A stretch of 64,000 nucleotides of DNA from Sceloporus undulatus (GCF_019175285.1 NC_056527.1:54049486-54113485); one strand, 5' to 3'; shown: positions 1-30,636, counted from the first letter of the stretch. Notes: a model not told the origin generated them from the sequence alone. Numbers and translations are program-made.

Positions 1-1442
1 AGGTGGTGTGTTAATGTATATAGTTCTGGAGTGCAACAGAGTCATTATTGGTTTATAAAGACATGTTTTTTGTTTATATTCCATGTGGCAATCTGTTAAA
101 AACAAAACCAATAATTATTGCAAACTATGGACTGGTAAATTTACTGTAACATAAATGTTAGCTAGAGTCAATAGAAGCTCAAGCAGTGCAAAAACACAGA
201 AAAAGGTGTGTCAGAATATGCTGTGCAGAGCCCAAGTGAATGCAGAATCCAGTCAAGTGAATAAGAAATCATTTTCACTCTGGCTTGACAGATGCTGTAT
301 ACATACAGCAAGATGAAACATAAATAACATTAAAGAATAATAATTTATTTTCTATTGTGAGTTTTGTGGGATTTCTCAAAAAATGTCATAGTTTCAAAAA
401 TGTATTAAAGAATTCCCAAAATTGTATGTTGTTTCTTTTTGCCTATAGAGCTTTGAAAGTAAAAGATGTAATTTCTCTGTGTATAAGTTATAAACTAATA
501 AATCAATTGGGGTGTTGCATGAGCAATAAAAGTTTTAGCTTTTGAAATGGTTCCATAGCTAATATGAATTCTTCAATAATACATTAGTAACATACATATT
601 AACTGTTTTATAGCTTAGTCACATACTGGTCTGTAATAAAAAAAATTCTGGATGTATCTTGGTTCTTCGTGTGGGCAGTACTGGAAAATGCACAGTGGAT
701 GGAATGGGTGAAATAGGTTGGAAACCTAATGTAGTGTGGTGAATTTGATCTGAATGTGGTTAGGGAGGTGGAGTTCAGAGTGTGTTCAGCCAAAGATGTG
801 GAAAAAACAAGCTGCAGCAAGTGAAGTAAAAATCTCTCCTGTTTGCCATTCAGACACAGTTAGGATTTTCATCTTGACCCACTTTTTGTTACATTTCATC
901 GGTAGAAGTTTGCTGTAATGAATTGTCAAGACTTGACATGTTTAGGATTCCAGACTTACTTGAAAATACCATTGAACTAATTGATACTTCTTAATTACCC
1001 AACGTGTGATTGGGCTGTTTAAACGCTCCTCCTATTTTGCATAGTAAAAGTTATTATATCTTCTATAATAAAAGTTGCTGTGCTGTTTTTTTTAGAAATG
1101 TAGATGTGAAATGTTTTTAATGTACTGACAGTGTAGATATGCTTTAATGGTTTTTTTTAAAAAGAAGTGATACTTGGTTTAATGTGTAAGCTTCCTTGAG
1201 CTCTGATTCTTGAGAAAATGCTAGATATAAATGATTGTGGTGAAGGTGATGGTAATAGCGGCAGTAACAGTAGTGAGATTTACATTTCAGTATGCTTCAA
1301 ACTGTGTAATACTTTGATTTACAGTTGTACTCACATTTTGACTCTGTTTGTGGAAGTTTGAAATTCTGTAACAAGAATTGTAGGTAATGTCTGTATCTTA
1401 CCCATTCCACTAGAAATTTAAGAGTTCTGGCCTTCCATTCAG

Positions 1443-1644
1443 AGAGCCAGTGTAGTGTAGTGGTTTGAGTGTTAGGCTATGACTCTGGAGATCGGGGTTT
1501 GAGTCCTCACTCGGCCATGGAAACCCACTGAGTGACTTTGAGTGAGTCTCACACACACACTTAGCCCCCCAAAAAACCTTGCGATAGGTTCACTTTAGGG
1601 TCACCATAAGTTGGAAATGAGTTGAAGGCATATAACAACAACAA
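1443..1644 (+). repeat. tRNA-derived SINE with Bov-B-like tail
   Basis: The 5' part has pol III-like boxes (tagtgtagtggtttgagtg; ggggtttgagtcc). The body GGCCATGGAAACCCACTGAG is shared with six other copies here. The tail caccataagttggaaatgag resembles Bov-B 3' ends, and the copy ends in an (aac)n run. This fits Sauria-type SINEs mobilised by Bov-B. Confidence 0.8.
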
Positions 1645-2091
1645 AGCCTTCCATTCACATATTGAACAGACATCTCTATACAGATTACACCAGATTCTTT
1701 CAGATCAGCGTCTTTATGTCAGTGGTTAGAAATGTTTGTCCCTCCAGGTGGTGCTGGACTGCAGCTCTGTTCATCCCTAGCCATTACAACAGATGCTGAG
1801 TAACACCAGGAGTTGTAGTCCAGCAACTTCTGGACAGTCATCCTTGTGTAGTCTGTGTTAATAGTATCTCTTACCACTCCATCACAGAACCATTCTAAAT
1901 GGAATTGACTGTGTTGTGACACTGGAAGAAAATCTAAGAGATACTTTATTAAAGTAAAACTGACTGCAGTTCTAAAGCATGCTAAGATATTGTGAGCACA
2001 TTTGAAAGTAAGCTTATTTGAAGCCAATCAAGTTTAAAACAGAGTAAATATAGTGGTCTGCTATGTAAAATAGATTGGTTGTATGTTACTA

Positions 2092-2312
2092 CAGTCAACC
2101 CGCGCCACACGCAGGCTTCGTTTATGTGGCTTTCAACTTACGTTGAAGCCACGCTACAATTAAACAAATGGCACTTGTGGTCCATGACATGTGTGCCGTG
2201 CCATGTGCCCACAGCCCATTGTTTTCAATGGGGTGTAAGCATATGAGGTTTTTCCCCTTACGTGGGGAGGGAGGCCTGGAACGGATTCCCCGCATAAGGG
2301 AAGGGCTAACTG
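2092..2312 (+). mobile_element. Tigger/pogo-like MITE (GCGTAAG family)
   Basis: It starts CAGTCAACCCGCGCC and ends GGGAAGGGCTAACTG, flanked by TA on both sides. The right end shares GGAACGGATtCCCCGC with the elements at 5417 and 40637. It has no coding capacity. Confidence 0.75.
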
Positions 2313-2794
2313 TATAAAATATGAGGATTATGCATATCAATATTCACCTGTGCAGAGTGAATCTGCTCTTGATTTTTTGCCACTCCTGCAGTTGCTTCAA
2401 GCTGAATGAGAGTTCTCCTGATGCTGGCTCTATGCCTTCAAACAGCAGCAAAGCTTGTGTTCAGCTCTGAGTAGCTGTGGGAGGAGTGGTGCTCAAATTT
2501 AGGATGAAAGTCACTGCCCCTATGGCACTGCACTCACTTCCTGCCCTGCCTATGCATCTGGGAGAACTCTATTTTTAATTCAGTACTCTATAATAAAGCA
2601 ATATCTTGTGTTTACCCATGGTCCCTGTCTGAGTAACTGATATTAACCTGATTTTGGGTGTTACTAATATAAAATAGGAGCAAGCAAGTTGGGTACGCTT
2701 GCTGGCCACTAAAACAAAATGACTTAAGATTGACTATAGATATTCTGATTACAAAAACAGGGATTGAACCAGCAGATGTTCTTTGTTCTCACAG

Positions 2795-21791
<18,997 letters not shown>

Positions 21792-22850
21792 TGCACATTG
21801 CATTCTTTGTGTTTTCAAAAGCTAGAAACTGCTCTTTATGTAGGAGGAACATGAGAAGATAAAGGGCTTTTGACAAGTCCTCCTTTTCACTGATGGATGA
21901 TGAACACTGGAAATTTTAAAGACTGTTTAATTCTCAACTTCCAGCTGGGAGAGTAATAAACAATATTATGCAACTTTGGTAATATTTTTTCCTCAAAGAC
22001 AACTTTACTTTTCAGACTGAATGGAAATTTCTAAGTATGAAAGCTAACCTTTAAAAAAGAACCATGTCAAACGTTAGGCCCACCTTTCTGCTAAGAGATA
22101 TGTGTATAGAAACATGTATTACATAAAATATTTTAGTTTTTATTTTATTTTTTAAAAAAGCCTTTTATGGTGGTGGTGGGACGTTACTATTGAATATGCG
22201 AGGCATTCCAGCTGGTTTAGAGTGAATTGCAAGAGGTGCCATATTTCAGCTCCTGTATTTATTTATAGTACATTTCCATGCAATGTGTACCTTGTGCTAC
22301 CCTTTTTAAATCTTATGTTATTTGCACAGGATGTGACCACTGTCCAATCACTTGTCTTTTCTTTCTTTTTGTGATTGAAAAGCCTATATTGCGATTTTGA
22401 AGTAAATGTCTGCGTTTCTTAAAATGTGTGAATGTGTACCTTAATTTAAATGAAGTTTGGTCACAAAGTGGAAAATGATGCCTCATTGTTCCACTTATGC
22501 AGTGATTCTAGATCTCTTACTTGCCCAACATTAACAACCTGTTTTTTCTAAACTGTAAAGTTCTCTCAACAATAACTTTGTCTGTTGGCAACAAACAAAA
22601 GGCCTTTTTGCATTGAACAGTATAAATTCCAGACAACTCACATCATGACATTTGAACTTTACCACAAGTGACAGCTTTTAAATTTTCAAAGTCTTTAGTA
22701 TCACACTGTGTTTTCCTTGTTCTTTTTTAATAAGCCTTTGAAAGAGTCGGGATTTCTAAAAGGATTACAAAAACATAGGAGAGCTACAGGAACTTCCTTT
22801 CAAATGTGTTATTTAAATGAAAGAAAACTTCTTATGTACTCTTTTTGAAT
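21792..22850 (+). other. ATP2C1: ATP2C1 3' UTR (probable)
   Basis: About 1 kb of AT-rich, repeat-poor sequence follows the stop. The first AATAAA is at 21955-21960; a later one at 23324-23329 lies beyond a MITE. I cannot tell which poly(A) site is used. The right edge is set where repeats begin. Confidence 0.55.
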
Positions 22851-23316
22851 TACTGTATATACTCAAGTATAGGTCTAGAATTTTTAGTCAAAAATTGACC
22901 CCAAAAAACTGGGTCGACTTATCCATGGGTCAGTGTAAGTACTGTTCTTTTACACTTATAAAAAAGGAACCATCCCTTCTCTGAGTTGAGTGGCAGTGGC
23001 TGAACATTTAGTTCATTCCAGGAGCACTTAAAAAAAGCATGGGCTCCTTCGGGCCTATTTGAATGGCTGGGTCGGAAAATAGTAGAGGTAGATCTGTCTT
23101 CAACTATCTAGCCTTTAGAGTGAACACAGTTAAGCCTGCTGAAATTTAAGTTCTTTAGCATTATTTTCCTTTGCTTCATCCTTTATATCTTTTGTTACAT
23201 GCTCCTAAGTTTTACCCTTGACTTGTCAATGGGTCCTCTCAAAATCCATAATTCTGCACACAAAACCTGCCTTTGACTTGAACATGACGTTAACCTGTAG
23301 TTGAGTATATATGGTA
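22851..23316 (+). mobile_element. Foldback MITE (tactgtatata...gagtatatatggta)
   Basis: Left end tactgtatatactcaagtata; right end gttgagtatatatggta, a long inverted terminus. Internal blocks are shared with 6168-6944, including aaaaaggaaccatccc and cctttgcttcatccttta. Probably near full length. Confidence 0.75.
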
Positions 23317-23334
23317 TGTTTGTAATAAAGTATC

Positions 23335-23531
23335 CCCCCATTGGATGCTTGAATCCCATTGTCCTCAGTGGTACCACAGCCACCACTGGGAACACTCGGA
23401 CTTTGTTGCTCACCACAGCAGGCGATTACTCTCTTCCTCCTCCTCCTCCGCTGCCCCCCCCCCAATAATGGCTTGCCATTCAGATGCTGAAATCCGTGGA
23501 TCACACGTCCGCGGATACAGAGGGCAGACTG
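23335..23531 (-). mobile_element. Tigger-like MITE remnant
   Basis: The right end CCGCGGATACAGAGGGCAGACTG|TA is a typical Tigger-like terminus. The left end is not clear. It contains a (tcc)n/poly-C patch at about 23437-23464. Confidence 0.5.
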
Positions 23532-24014
23532 TATAATGCAAATGAAGGAACTGATGGAGCAAGGGAGAGATTGAATTCCATTGGCATCTGTGATACAAGC
23601 AATCTTCAGTCATTTTTATAAAGAACATATAATGCCCGTGTCTGATGACTGGAGGCTTCTCCAGAAATTTAAAAGCAGCATGACCATTGCCAAGACATTC
23701 ACAGTCTCCTCCATATGTGTATGTACAGGGCTATCTTTTCTACTCGTGTATAATACTCTTTGCCTCCCAGCCTGTTTCAACTATTAAGGGCTTACATTTT
23801 TTTCCATCTTAAATGGGAGTATTTGATTTTACCCTTGCATGAAGAAAGGTGTTTTTGCTAATGTAACATACAATTTGTAGTACATTCTTGAACATGTGAA
23901 TTGACTTGCTATCAGTATTTCTAACTGGTATGATAGTTTATGGCCCTTCTATTTTGATGATTGCTATTGCAACTTTAGAGATCCTGTTCAATTAAAAGTT
24001 AGATTAAAAAGTTA

Positions 24015-24321
24015 AGCCCTGTACAAATGGACAGGGCCACCTCTTTCTAACCCGGATCGGTGCTGTGGCAAATGCACACAGTGACACCAATCCAGCCTCT
24101 GCAGAGCACAGAAAGGAGTCGGTTTTTCTGGCTCCTTTTTGTGCTCGCGAAGAGGTGCCACAGCCACTGCCGGGCAGCTTGATTATGCCCCTTCGGTGCA
24201 GCATTGAAGGGACGTCATTGTGCGTGCTGTCTGAACGGCTGCATGCCAAGATGGCGCCCGAGCAGCACAGAGAGGACTTTTGAGTGTGAGGATGGCACTT
24301 TTTGCCTATCTGTACTGGGTC
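24015..24321 (+). mobile_element. Harbinger-like MITE with TTA target duplication
   Basis: It starts AGCCCTGTACAAATGGACAG and ends GCCTATCTGTACTGGGTC, bracketed by TTA at 24012-24014 and 24322-24324. GC-rich, no coding potential. PIF/Harbinger elements duplicate three bases of TWA type. Confidence 0.6.
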
Positions 24322-24396
24322 TTAACCTTAAGAATAGATTTGTATAACTACTTAATATTCAGCAATCAATGTAACCCATAGTGAGGGACCTAGCCC

Positions 24397-24402
24397 TTTA
24401 AT
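24397..24402 (-). promoter_or_regulatory. ASTE1: Possible ASTE1 poly(A) signal (ATTAAA)
   Basis: TTTAAT on the + strand reads ATTAAA on the minus strand, about 180 bp after the ASTE1 stop. No canonical AATAAA was seen on this strand nearby. Weak on its own. Confidence 0.35.
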
Positions 24403-24583
24403 ATGCAAGTTCTGCATCTTCTTCTCCATACTTTGGGAATAAATGGCACAATTTTGACATGTCTTATACAATTGAACACTTGATTTTAACTTCTGATTTT
24501 TGTCAGGTATTACAAAAATGATAGTTGTAATTTCTCTTGTAAAGGCAGATGTACCTGAGGCTTGATAGTTGTGTCATGTGTCT

Positions 24584-24878
24584 TTAGTTCTCTACTGTCA
24601 ATGTTGCAAATCTATTGTTACTACTGTATGAAGGCAGATTTTCCAACACAGTACACTCTCTTTTATCCAGCACTTGGTCGTTAGGGTGCTTGTTCTTTCT
24701 CCTATGCTCTTTGGACTTCCTTTTCTGGAAGAAGCCTGACGGTGTTACATCTTTCACTATATGTACCATGTTGCAATAAAGCTGGTACATCCTTGGTGTT
24801 GCACTGAGCAAGTCCTCTGGTGCGGATGCTAATTTAAGTTCATGATACAATCTGTGCACCAGGGTCCCATTGTAAAGC
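24584..24878 (-). CDS. ASTE1: ASTE1 last exon
   Basis: Acceptor catctttggcag|GCTTT; stop TAA at 24586-24584; 295 nt. It encodes (R)LYNGTLVHRLYHELKLASAP, then ATPRMYQLYCNMV, the basic FFQKRKSKEHRRKNKHP and the terminal NNRFATLTVEN. The family ending NNRFxxLxVEN is retained; human continues for about ten more residues. Confidence 0.95.
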
Positions 24879-27800
24879 CTGCCAAAGATGGGAAGGAAAA
24901 TTATTAACTTCCAATTTGTTTTTCTCTAATTTCTAAGTTCTTATAATTACATTGTTCCACAGGAACAAAAACAGGAAACTGAGAATGGGCAATAGTATAG
25001 ATGGTCTGAGTTGCCACAGGGGAACTGAGAAAGAGAGGATATGCATTTGAATCCACAAAGTTCTACCAAAAGGCATGCACATGGTGGGGAGGGGGAGGAC
25101 ACAGACTATACACTGTCCTATTTGACCTCTTCACTCCTCTTGATATGTCACCATAACTGTATTTACTCAAGATACAGTGAAAAACAATGCAATAGAAAAT
25201 TCACTTTAAAAGTGTACTTCCAAGTATGATAGCTTGAATTACTGTGGAGTAAGCCTTGCAATCGTTTCATTATGCGATTGTCACCCCAATTCCCTTGATT
25301 TATGAAGCCCTAGGCTTCAGGATGGGAGGTGGAAACTGGTACTTGGTAAGAGTGAGAGAAATCAGATCTGTGTTGGACAGTGAAGTGAAACACTTCTCGT
25401 TACTAAACAACTTGTGCACATGTTCACTACTAACGCAAGAAATCACAGAGTTTCCATGAGTGACTTGAAAAGAAAATTCAAATATTTTTTTGAATCATGG
25501 CAGCTGCACGGTTAAGAAGAATTAGGCTCATCTGTGAATGGCATGAATGGAGGAGAGCCCACAGCACCAGCATCCATCATTGCTATAGCATTGTTATCCA
25601 GTCACTTCCACTATTTGCCTCAATCTGTTATTGAAAAGATTTAGCTCCATATACGAAGTAACTGTCGACCTTGCCCCTGTAGTAATATGCCAAATGGATA
25701 GTAATGCTGTGAGTGACAGAATGCTCTCTGCTCCCTAATTAAAGAAGAAAAATCCTAGGAGGTGGCGTATAACAAGTATGTTCAAGCCGACACAATCTAG
25801 AGTTAGGCATACTTCAGTCCCACTGAAATTCATCAGAATTTAAATTGCATTCTTGTCATGCAGACTGATCCTATGTGCCCTTACTCAGACTGTAAACACA
25901 CCAACTTCAATGGGATTTACTCCTGAATATACATAGATTTGTTGGCTAAGGAGTTCTTACCGTGTCAGATCTGGGTCAGGGAGAGGGCTACAAAGTAGCT
26001 GGTTGAGATACAATCCCATTTGCAGACAGCACTGCCACTGGCAAAAAATGTGTGCAGCATCTAACTCCAATGCTTCCTTTTGCGATTTCTTTTCCTTCCA
26101 CTTCAAGAACTGGTCATACACAATTTTATCGACTTCAGCATGTGGAACCTCAGAGTCTACATAAGAATAACAACAAAAGAAAACACCTTTCTTGAATGCT
26201 TGAGAAAATTTTAAGCATGTGCGTGAAAATATTTCTAAATGATTAGGGCACCTTCATCTCCCCAAAATACTAACCACTCCTTCCCTGTTCTTTATAACAT
26301 CTTATGTACATATATGGCACTATAGAAATAACATAATAATACAGTGAAAGGTTGCATAGAAAGATTTTAATCTCTTCACTCAAGAGAGTATTTTTCTCTC
26401 TTTTTGCTGATTTGTTATATAGCTATAAAAGGCAAACCAATCTTTGAAGCCCAACAATTCACAAAAATTTGTGCAAAGTTTAGCTAGAACAACAAGAATC
26501 ACCCTAGAAGATAACATACTTTATAGTTAGGGTAACTTAATACCTATCTAATGAGACAGCTTCCCATAAAATAACAAAGCCTCCTTTATATTAGTGCAAA
26601 AAGAGAGATGGAGGCGGAAGCTGCAATGCCTTAGGCTTTGGCTTACCATTTTACAAGTCTATCATACTGATCTCTTGCCCACATTCCCTGTAGTGTTTAG
26701 TTCAGGTGCTAGGGGAGGCATGGAGAATGTGCGGCTCCCCAAATGTTGTTGACCAACATCTCTTATTGACCCTAACTAGTATAGACAATAGACAAGGCTG
26801 ATAGGCGTTGTAGTCCAAGAACACTTGGAGAGCTATATTTCCCCCCATTTTGTTCTAAGTTAAAGAGAGATAAAGAGAAGTAATATACTTCTTAAGAGAC
26901 TGTGATCTTACAGTGATCATAGTTGATCTGGAATGGCTGTTTATCCACATAAGATTATTTCATTAAGCATCCTTTCATGGAATTTTGTTAATGGGATACA
27001 TACAATATAAAATAAGAAACCAAATTTGCATGTAACTTAGTTTCAGGGGGAAGCATGGTGCAGTAGTTTAAGTGCTGGACTAGGACTCTGGAGACCAGGA
27101 TTCGAATCCCTGCTTGGGCATGGAAAGTCACTGGGTGACGTTGAGAAACACTCAGCCTCAGAGGAAGGCAAAGGCAACCCCCCTCTGAATAAATCTTGCA
27201 AAGAAAACTCAATGATAGGTTCACCATAGGGTTTCCATAAGCCAGAAACAACTTGAAGACACACAACAATCTTAGGGCCCAAACAGGCAGGCCAAAATAA
27301 AGCTGCTTCAGGTCACTGGAGGTATGCTCTTTAAATGACGCATGCGTCCTAAGATGCCAGAAGCCGCGCCAAAGCCACGCTCCAGTCCTAAGGACTGGAG
27401 CACAGCTTTGGCACAGCTTCTGGCCTCTTAAGATGCGTGTATCATTTAAACAGCGTACCTCCAAAGTGACCCAAAGCAGCTTTATTTTGGCCTGTCTGAT
27501 CGGGCTCTTAGTTTCATTTCAAATTACATTATAAACACTTATAAAACTGAATTCAAAAACACTAAATCATAAATGAAGTACTGTACACTTAATTCTTCAG
27601 ATGATGAACTTCTGTTCCCATCATTCTTCTTCATTGGCCAGGCTGGTTAGCACTGATGGAAACTGGAGTTCAGCAGCATCTGGTTCCTAGCTCTGCTTTA
27701 AGACAGAGGCTGTGTCCACACTGCAGAAATAATCCAGTTTGACACCACTTTAACTGCCATAGTTCAATGCTATACAAATATGGAATTTGTAGTTTTGTGA

Positions 27801-30347
27801 GACATTTAGCCTTCTCTGCTAGAGAGCTCTGGTACCAGAAGAAACTACAATTCCCAGAATTCCATAGCACTGAGCCATGGCCGTTAAAATGGTGCGAAAC
27901 TAGATTATTTCTGCAGTTCAGATGCAGCCAGAGTCATACTAGTCAACGGCTAAAATAGAAAATCTCTACATGTACATTTTACGTATAGAAATTGGGGAAA
28001 TAATCCCTGACAAATTCAAGTCTAAAAGCAGGAACAAAACTGGCCCTCTTTAAACCTACCTGAACTATGTACGATCTTATCTAATTCACCAAATACTATT
28101 CCAAGGAGTAAAGCCTTCATGTGTTGTAACTTCACTTTGGGTTCTGAATGTCGTATCCAGTAACAGGTTACAGCAACAGGGAGCTGCAGGAGACAAGGAA
28201 TTGCTTCAAGAATACTTGCTGTCACTCCTAATGCCTCTAACAAAAACTGTAGGCGGTCTGTTAAGGGAACCTGTAAATCAAGACATAGCAAAGCCTTTGT
28301 GAGGAGAGTTGATTCCAAAAGAAATTCAAACTAGCTGTTAACCATTTTGGAAAATGAGACTATAACCCAACAAACCATAATACTTGCATAAAATAAGACT
28401 AGTTCTCTCCACACCACATTTCCCTTGACATGCTTTTAGATACAGTTAAGACTGAATTTTAGAAATAACTGATTTTAGATGAGTGGACAACAATGGAATG
28501 ACCTTTTGGTAGCAGTTCAAAGAAAAGACTTCCAACAATTCTGGAAATTTATTAGCAAATCCAGTTGAAACAGGCAGCCATTGATCAAACCCCAAATTCC
28601 CTCACAAGCTTGGGAGTCCCATTTTCAAGACCTATTCAATTAACACCCTAAAAAGAATTCCTTAGAAGTTCCTACAAAAAGTATAAAGAGTAATAGATAT
28701 ACCTCTGAGACGAAAGAAGACTTCCCAATTTGGGATCCTGTCTCCCCTAGTGAGATCTGTGAAATAACTGCTACTTTAAAGAATGGGAAGGGGAGGAAAA
28801 TGCTGCTCCTCTCTCCCTTTCAGAGTGAATCTAGCAGGGCTTTGAATGTGATGGTTAATCTCCCTTGGGTTTCCTACCCACTGCAAGTAGGATTGTTCTG
28901 CCTAGTCAACCGTCTGAAGATGCCAGTCTGTACGCCAGTCTCATATGCCATCTTTTTTGTACAGAGGTATGTGCACCATATTATATCCTCCTGAAATGCC
29001 TGTTTCATGCACATAATTTTGACCATTTACCTGATTTAATGTAGTCAAAGAATACCGGTCACCCACAAATTTTCCAGACAATACTGCTGCTGAAACAAAT
29101 GATTTCTTGAGTGCTTTTTGAATCCTGTCAAATTCATGGAAAAGAGGAGTGGATGAATCAGGCTCTTTGCTCTGTGAAGTACTGAGAGACCCTTCTGAAG
29201 CATTGCAAAGTAAACCGTAGATGACTTGTCGAATTGGCAGAGCTATAGCATGAGCACTAGGCCTCTGCATATTTTCCACCTGAACATGAAGGATTGTTCT
29301 TTTTAACACTAGGGCATCACTAATAAATGGAGCCAAAAGGCCTTTAGCTAAAGCAGTAAGAATCCAATGAGGTAATTCTAATTTCTTTGCTTCCTCGCAT
29401 TCATAAACTCCATTCTGAAAAAAATCTTTGAGATTAACCTCTGAGGGTTGATACTCCTCCATGAAAGTAGCAAGGAGCTGCCTTGTTTCCTCTTCTTCAT
29501 GCTTTTTCAGATGCTTCAGTATATTTTCTATTGCCTCAGCAGGATCAGCAAAACGCGACAGCCAGTTCAGCAGCCCCTGAATGCGGATGTGCTTTCTTCC
29601 CTTCTGCCTGGAGCTTCCAACAGGAAGGTGTACCTTGCTAAGGAACATTTCTATAGCTGGCAGATTAATGTAATCATTGCCAGTCATTACTGCAAAAAGA
29701 GGTAAGAGAGTTTTATTCATGTTGCTGAAATGGTTACAAAATCTTTCTAATGAGAAACACCTTGCTGGGATGTAGCAGTCTTGCAAGCTTTTGCCTCTGC
29801 AAGGGTTTCTCCACTGAAAGTAATTCAGAGGACAATAGCCTGCTTTGAGATCAAATATGCAGAAGTCACTATCTAATGTCAATACCGGGCAATTCAAGTG
29901 ATTGGCTAATGACACAATGTCCCTGTCCGCTTCCGAAAAAGACTGGACAAAAGGGACTTGTAATTTAGCTAAGATCTGTTTGAAGACTTCTCTGATGAGC
30001 AAAGGCAATACACTCCCTCCACCACCGCAGGAGAGGGAATGAGCTGCCTGGATCTTCTCCCGAGCTCTTTCCTTTAAAGTTGTAAGCTTTTTGTCAGATA
30101 CATCACATCCTCCATCTAGCACAACATAAGACTGTATGTTGCACGTTGCCAGAGTTTCAAAAAACTGATGTACAGTGTCTGTGAAAGAGTCATAATCCCC
30201 ACCATGCCGAACATCCAGATTTGAGTCAAAATAAAGGCGATGGTACAGGTTATTTCCATCGATTACTACATCTGTCTTCCTCAGCTGCAAGTCAATAAAG
30301 AACTCCCTGTGTTCTCCTACATAGCTCATAAACCCCTGGATGCCCAT
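24584..30347 (-). CDS. ASTE1: ASTE1 (asteroid homolog), complete coding region, 4 exons
   Basis: Coding exons on the minus strand, 30347-29031, 28270-28060, 26156-25961 and 24878-24584, join in frame to 672 residues plus TAA; the human protein is 679. The N-terminal PIN/XPG-type nuclease fold is clear: VVIDGNNLYHR (D30), VVLDGGCD (D78), SEADRDI (E139, D141) and LTLDSDFCIFDL (D159, D161). All expected acidic metal-binding positions are present. The C-terminal half is helical and ends with a basic QKRKSKEHRRKNKHP stretch, a likely nuclear signal. The start MGIQGF matches the family MGIRG start. Asteroid-family proteins are nuclease-fold proteins; human ASTE1 is reported to trim DNA ends downstream of shieldin. 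The gene converges with ATP2C1 and diverges from NEK11. Confidence 0.97.
24879..25960 (-). other. ASTE1: ASTE1 intron 4
   Basis: Around 25780-25950 lie two halves of a diverged squamate repeat (cccactgaaattcatcag and acttcaatgggatttactcc). Nothing else is recognised. Confidence 0.45.
25961..26156 (-). CDS. ASTE1: ASTE1 exon 4
   Basis: Acceptor cttatgtag|ACTCTG; donor ACACG|gtaaga; 196 nt. With the split codons it reads DSEVPHAEVDKIVYDQFLKW, then LDAAHIFCQWQCCLQMGLYL and NQLLCSPLPDPDLTR. The AHIFCQWQ and PLPxPDLTR blocks are diagnostic of the family. No ATG-initiated frame of useful length covers it, so it was found by reading the minus strand. Confidence 0.95.
27049..27269 (+). repeat. tRNA-derived SINE with Bov-B-like tail
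   Basis: A well-preserved copy: ggtgcagtagtttaagtgct, ccaggattcgaatccctgct (B-box-like), aaagtcactgggtgacgttg, and the tail ccataagccagaaacaactt ending acacaacaat. Confidence 0.82.
27275..27507. mobile_element. Harbinger-like foldback MITE with TTA duplication
   Basis: The left half from GGGCCCAAACAGGCAGGCC and the right half ending GGCCTGTCTGATCGGGCTC are near-complete reverse complements over about 115 bp each, meeting near 27392 (cagtcctaaggactg). TTA flanks lie at 27272-27274 and 27508-27510. Confidence 0.75.
27709..27932. mobile_element. Palindromic hAT-like MITE (ACACTGCAGAAATAATCC family)
   Basis: Left end acactgcagaaataatccag; right end tagattatttctgcagttca. The arms contain ggaatttgtagttttgtgag / actacaattcccagaattcc. 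The same family occurs at 31535, 32043, 33097-33813 and 56522. Superfamily assignment is tentative. Confidence 0.7.
28060..28270 (-). CDS. ASTE1: ASTE1 exon 3
   Basis: Acceptor tgatttacag|GTTCCC; donor TTCAG|gtaggt; 211 nt. It encodes VPLTDRLQFLLEALGVTASI, ILEAIPCLLQLPVAVTCYW and IRHSEPKVKLQHMKALLLGI. PVAVTCYW aligns with PIAVSCYW of human ASTE1. Confidence 0.96.
28271..29030 (-). other. ASTE1: ASTE1 intron 2
   Basis: A 760-bp intron with no recognised repeat. In-frame open sequence at its exon-proximal end is chance read-through. Confidence 0.6.
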
Positions 30348-30365
30348 ACTGCTGAACAAAAAGCC
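29031..30365 (-). CDS. ASTE1: ASTE1 exon 2: short 5' UTR, start codon, nuclease domain
   Basis: Acceptor ttgttccaacag|GGCTT places the exon start at 30365. The ATG is at 30347-30345, giving 18 nt of UTR. The exon holds 439 codons and ends LTTLNQ at donor CAG|gtaaat, phase 0. The frame stays open about 90 nt beyond the donor, but that extension has no family match and is intronic. An upstream in-frame reading through the acceptor is also intronic. Confidence 0.96.
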
Positions 30366-30515
30366 CTGTTGGAACAAAAAGACAAAAATTAGTATTTAAA
30401 ATGCGACATCATGCATGAACACCACCATTAAAGGAACAATGACAAGAAAATGTGACCTCCCCCTCCCCTTTGTACTGATCCATAGTGTGTATTAAGGTCA
30501 AAATACAGTCAAAGT

Positions 30516-30550
30516 GACTTGTAATTTGGCTAAGATCCGTTTGAAGACTT
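30516..30550 (-). pseudogene. Short duplicated piece of ASTE1 exon 2
   Basis: The 35 bp match 29955-29989 with two mismatches by eye, in the same orientation. The source encodes KQILAKLQV in the nuclease domain. The copy lies in the adjacent intron, 151 bp upstream of the exon acceptor on the minus strand. Too short to be functional. Confidence 0.75.
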
Positions 30551-30636
30551 TGCTTGGTATAATTTGCAACTGGTTGATGAAATCAGCATTACTGAGGAAT
30601 GGACTTATCCTTATCTGATTGGTTAAAATGTATTTA

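Larger units (their letters stand above)
1..2794 (+). other. ATP2C1: ATP2C1 intron, 3' part
   Basis: No exon is recognised. It is AT-rich, with a SINE (1443-1644), a diverged hAT-like fragment near 1725-1860 and a Tigger-like MITE (2092-2312). The preceding ATP2C1 exon, whose product should end ...ALAMK, is not in the window. Confidence 0.75.
26157..28059 (-). other. ASTE1: ASTE1 intron 3
   Basis: Holds a hAT-like fragment (about 26705-26850), a SINE, a Harbinger-like foldback element and a palindromic repeat (27709-27932). 26157-26700 shows nothing. Confidence 0.55.

Noticed and set aside
26988-27464. 158-codon minus-strand frame
   Set aside because: It covers a SINE and a foldback MITE; not a gene.
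28941-29030. Open extension of the ASTE1 frame
   Set aside because: It follows a canonical donor (CAG|gtaaat) and its residues do not match ASTE1, whose next exon continues in frame at 28270.
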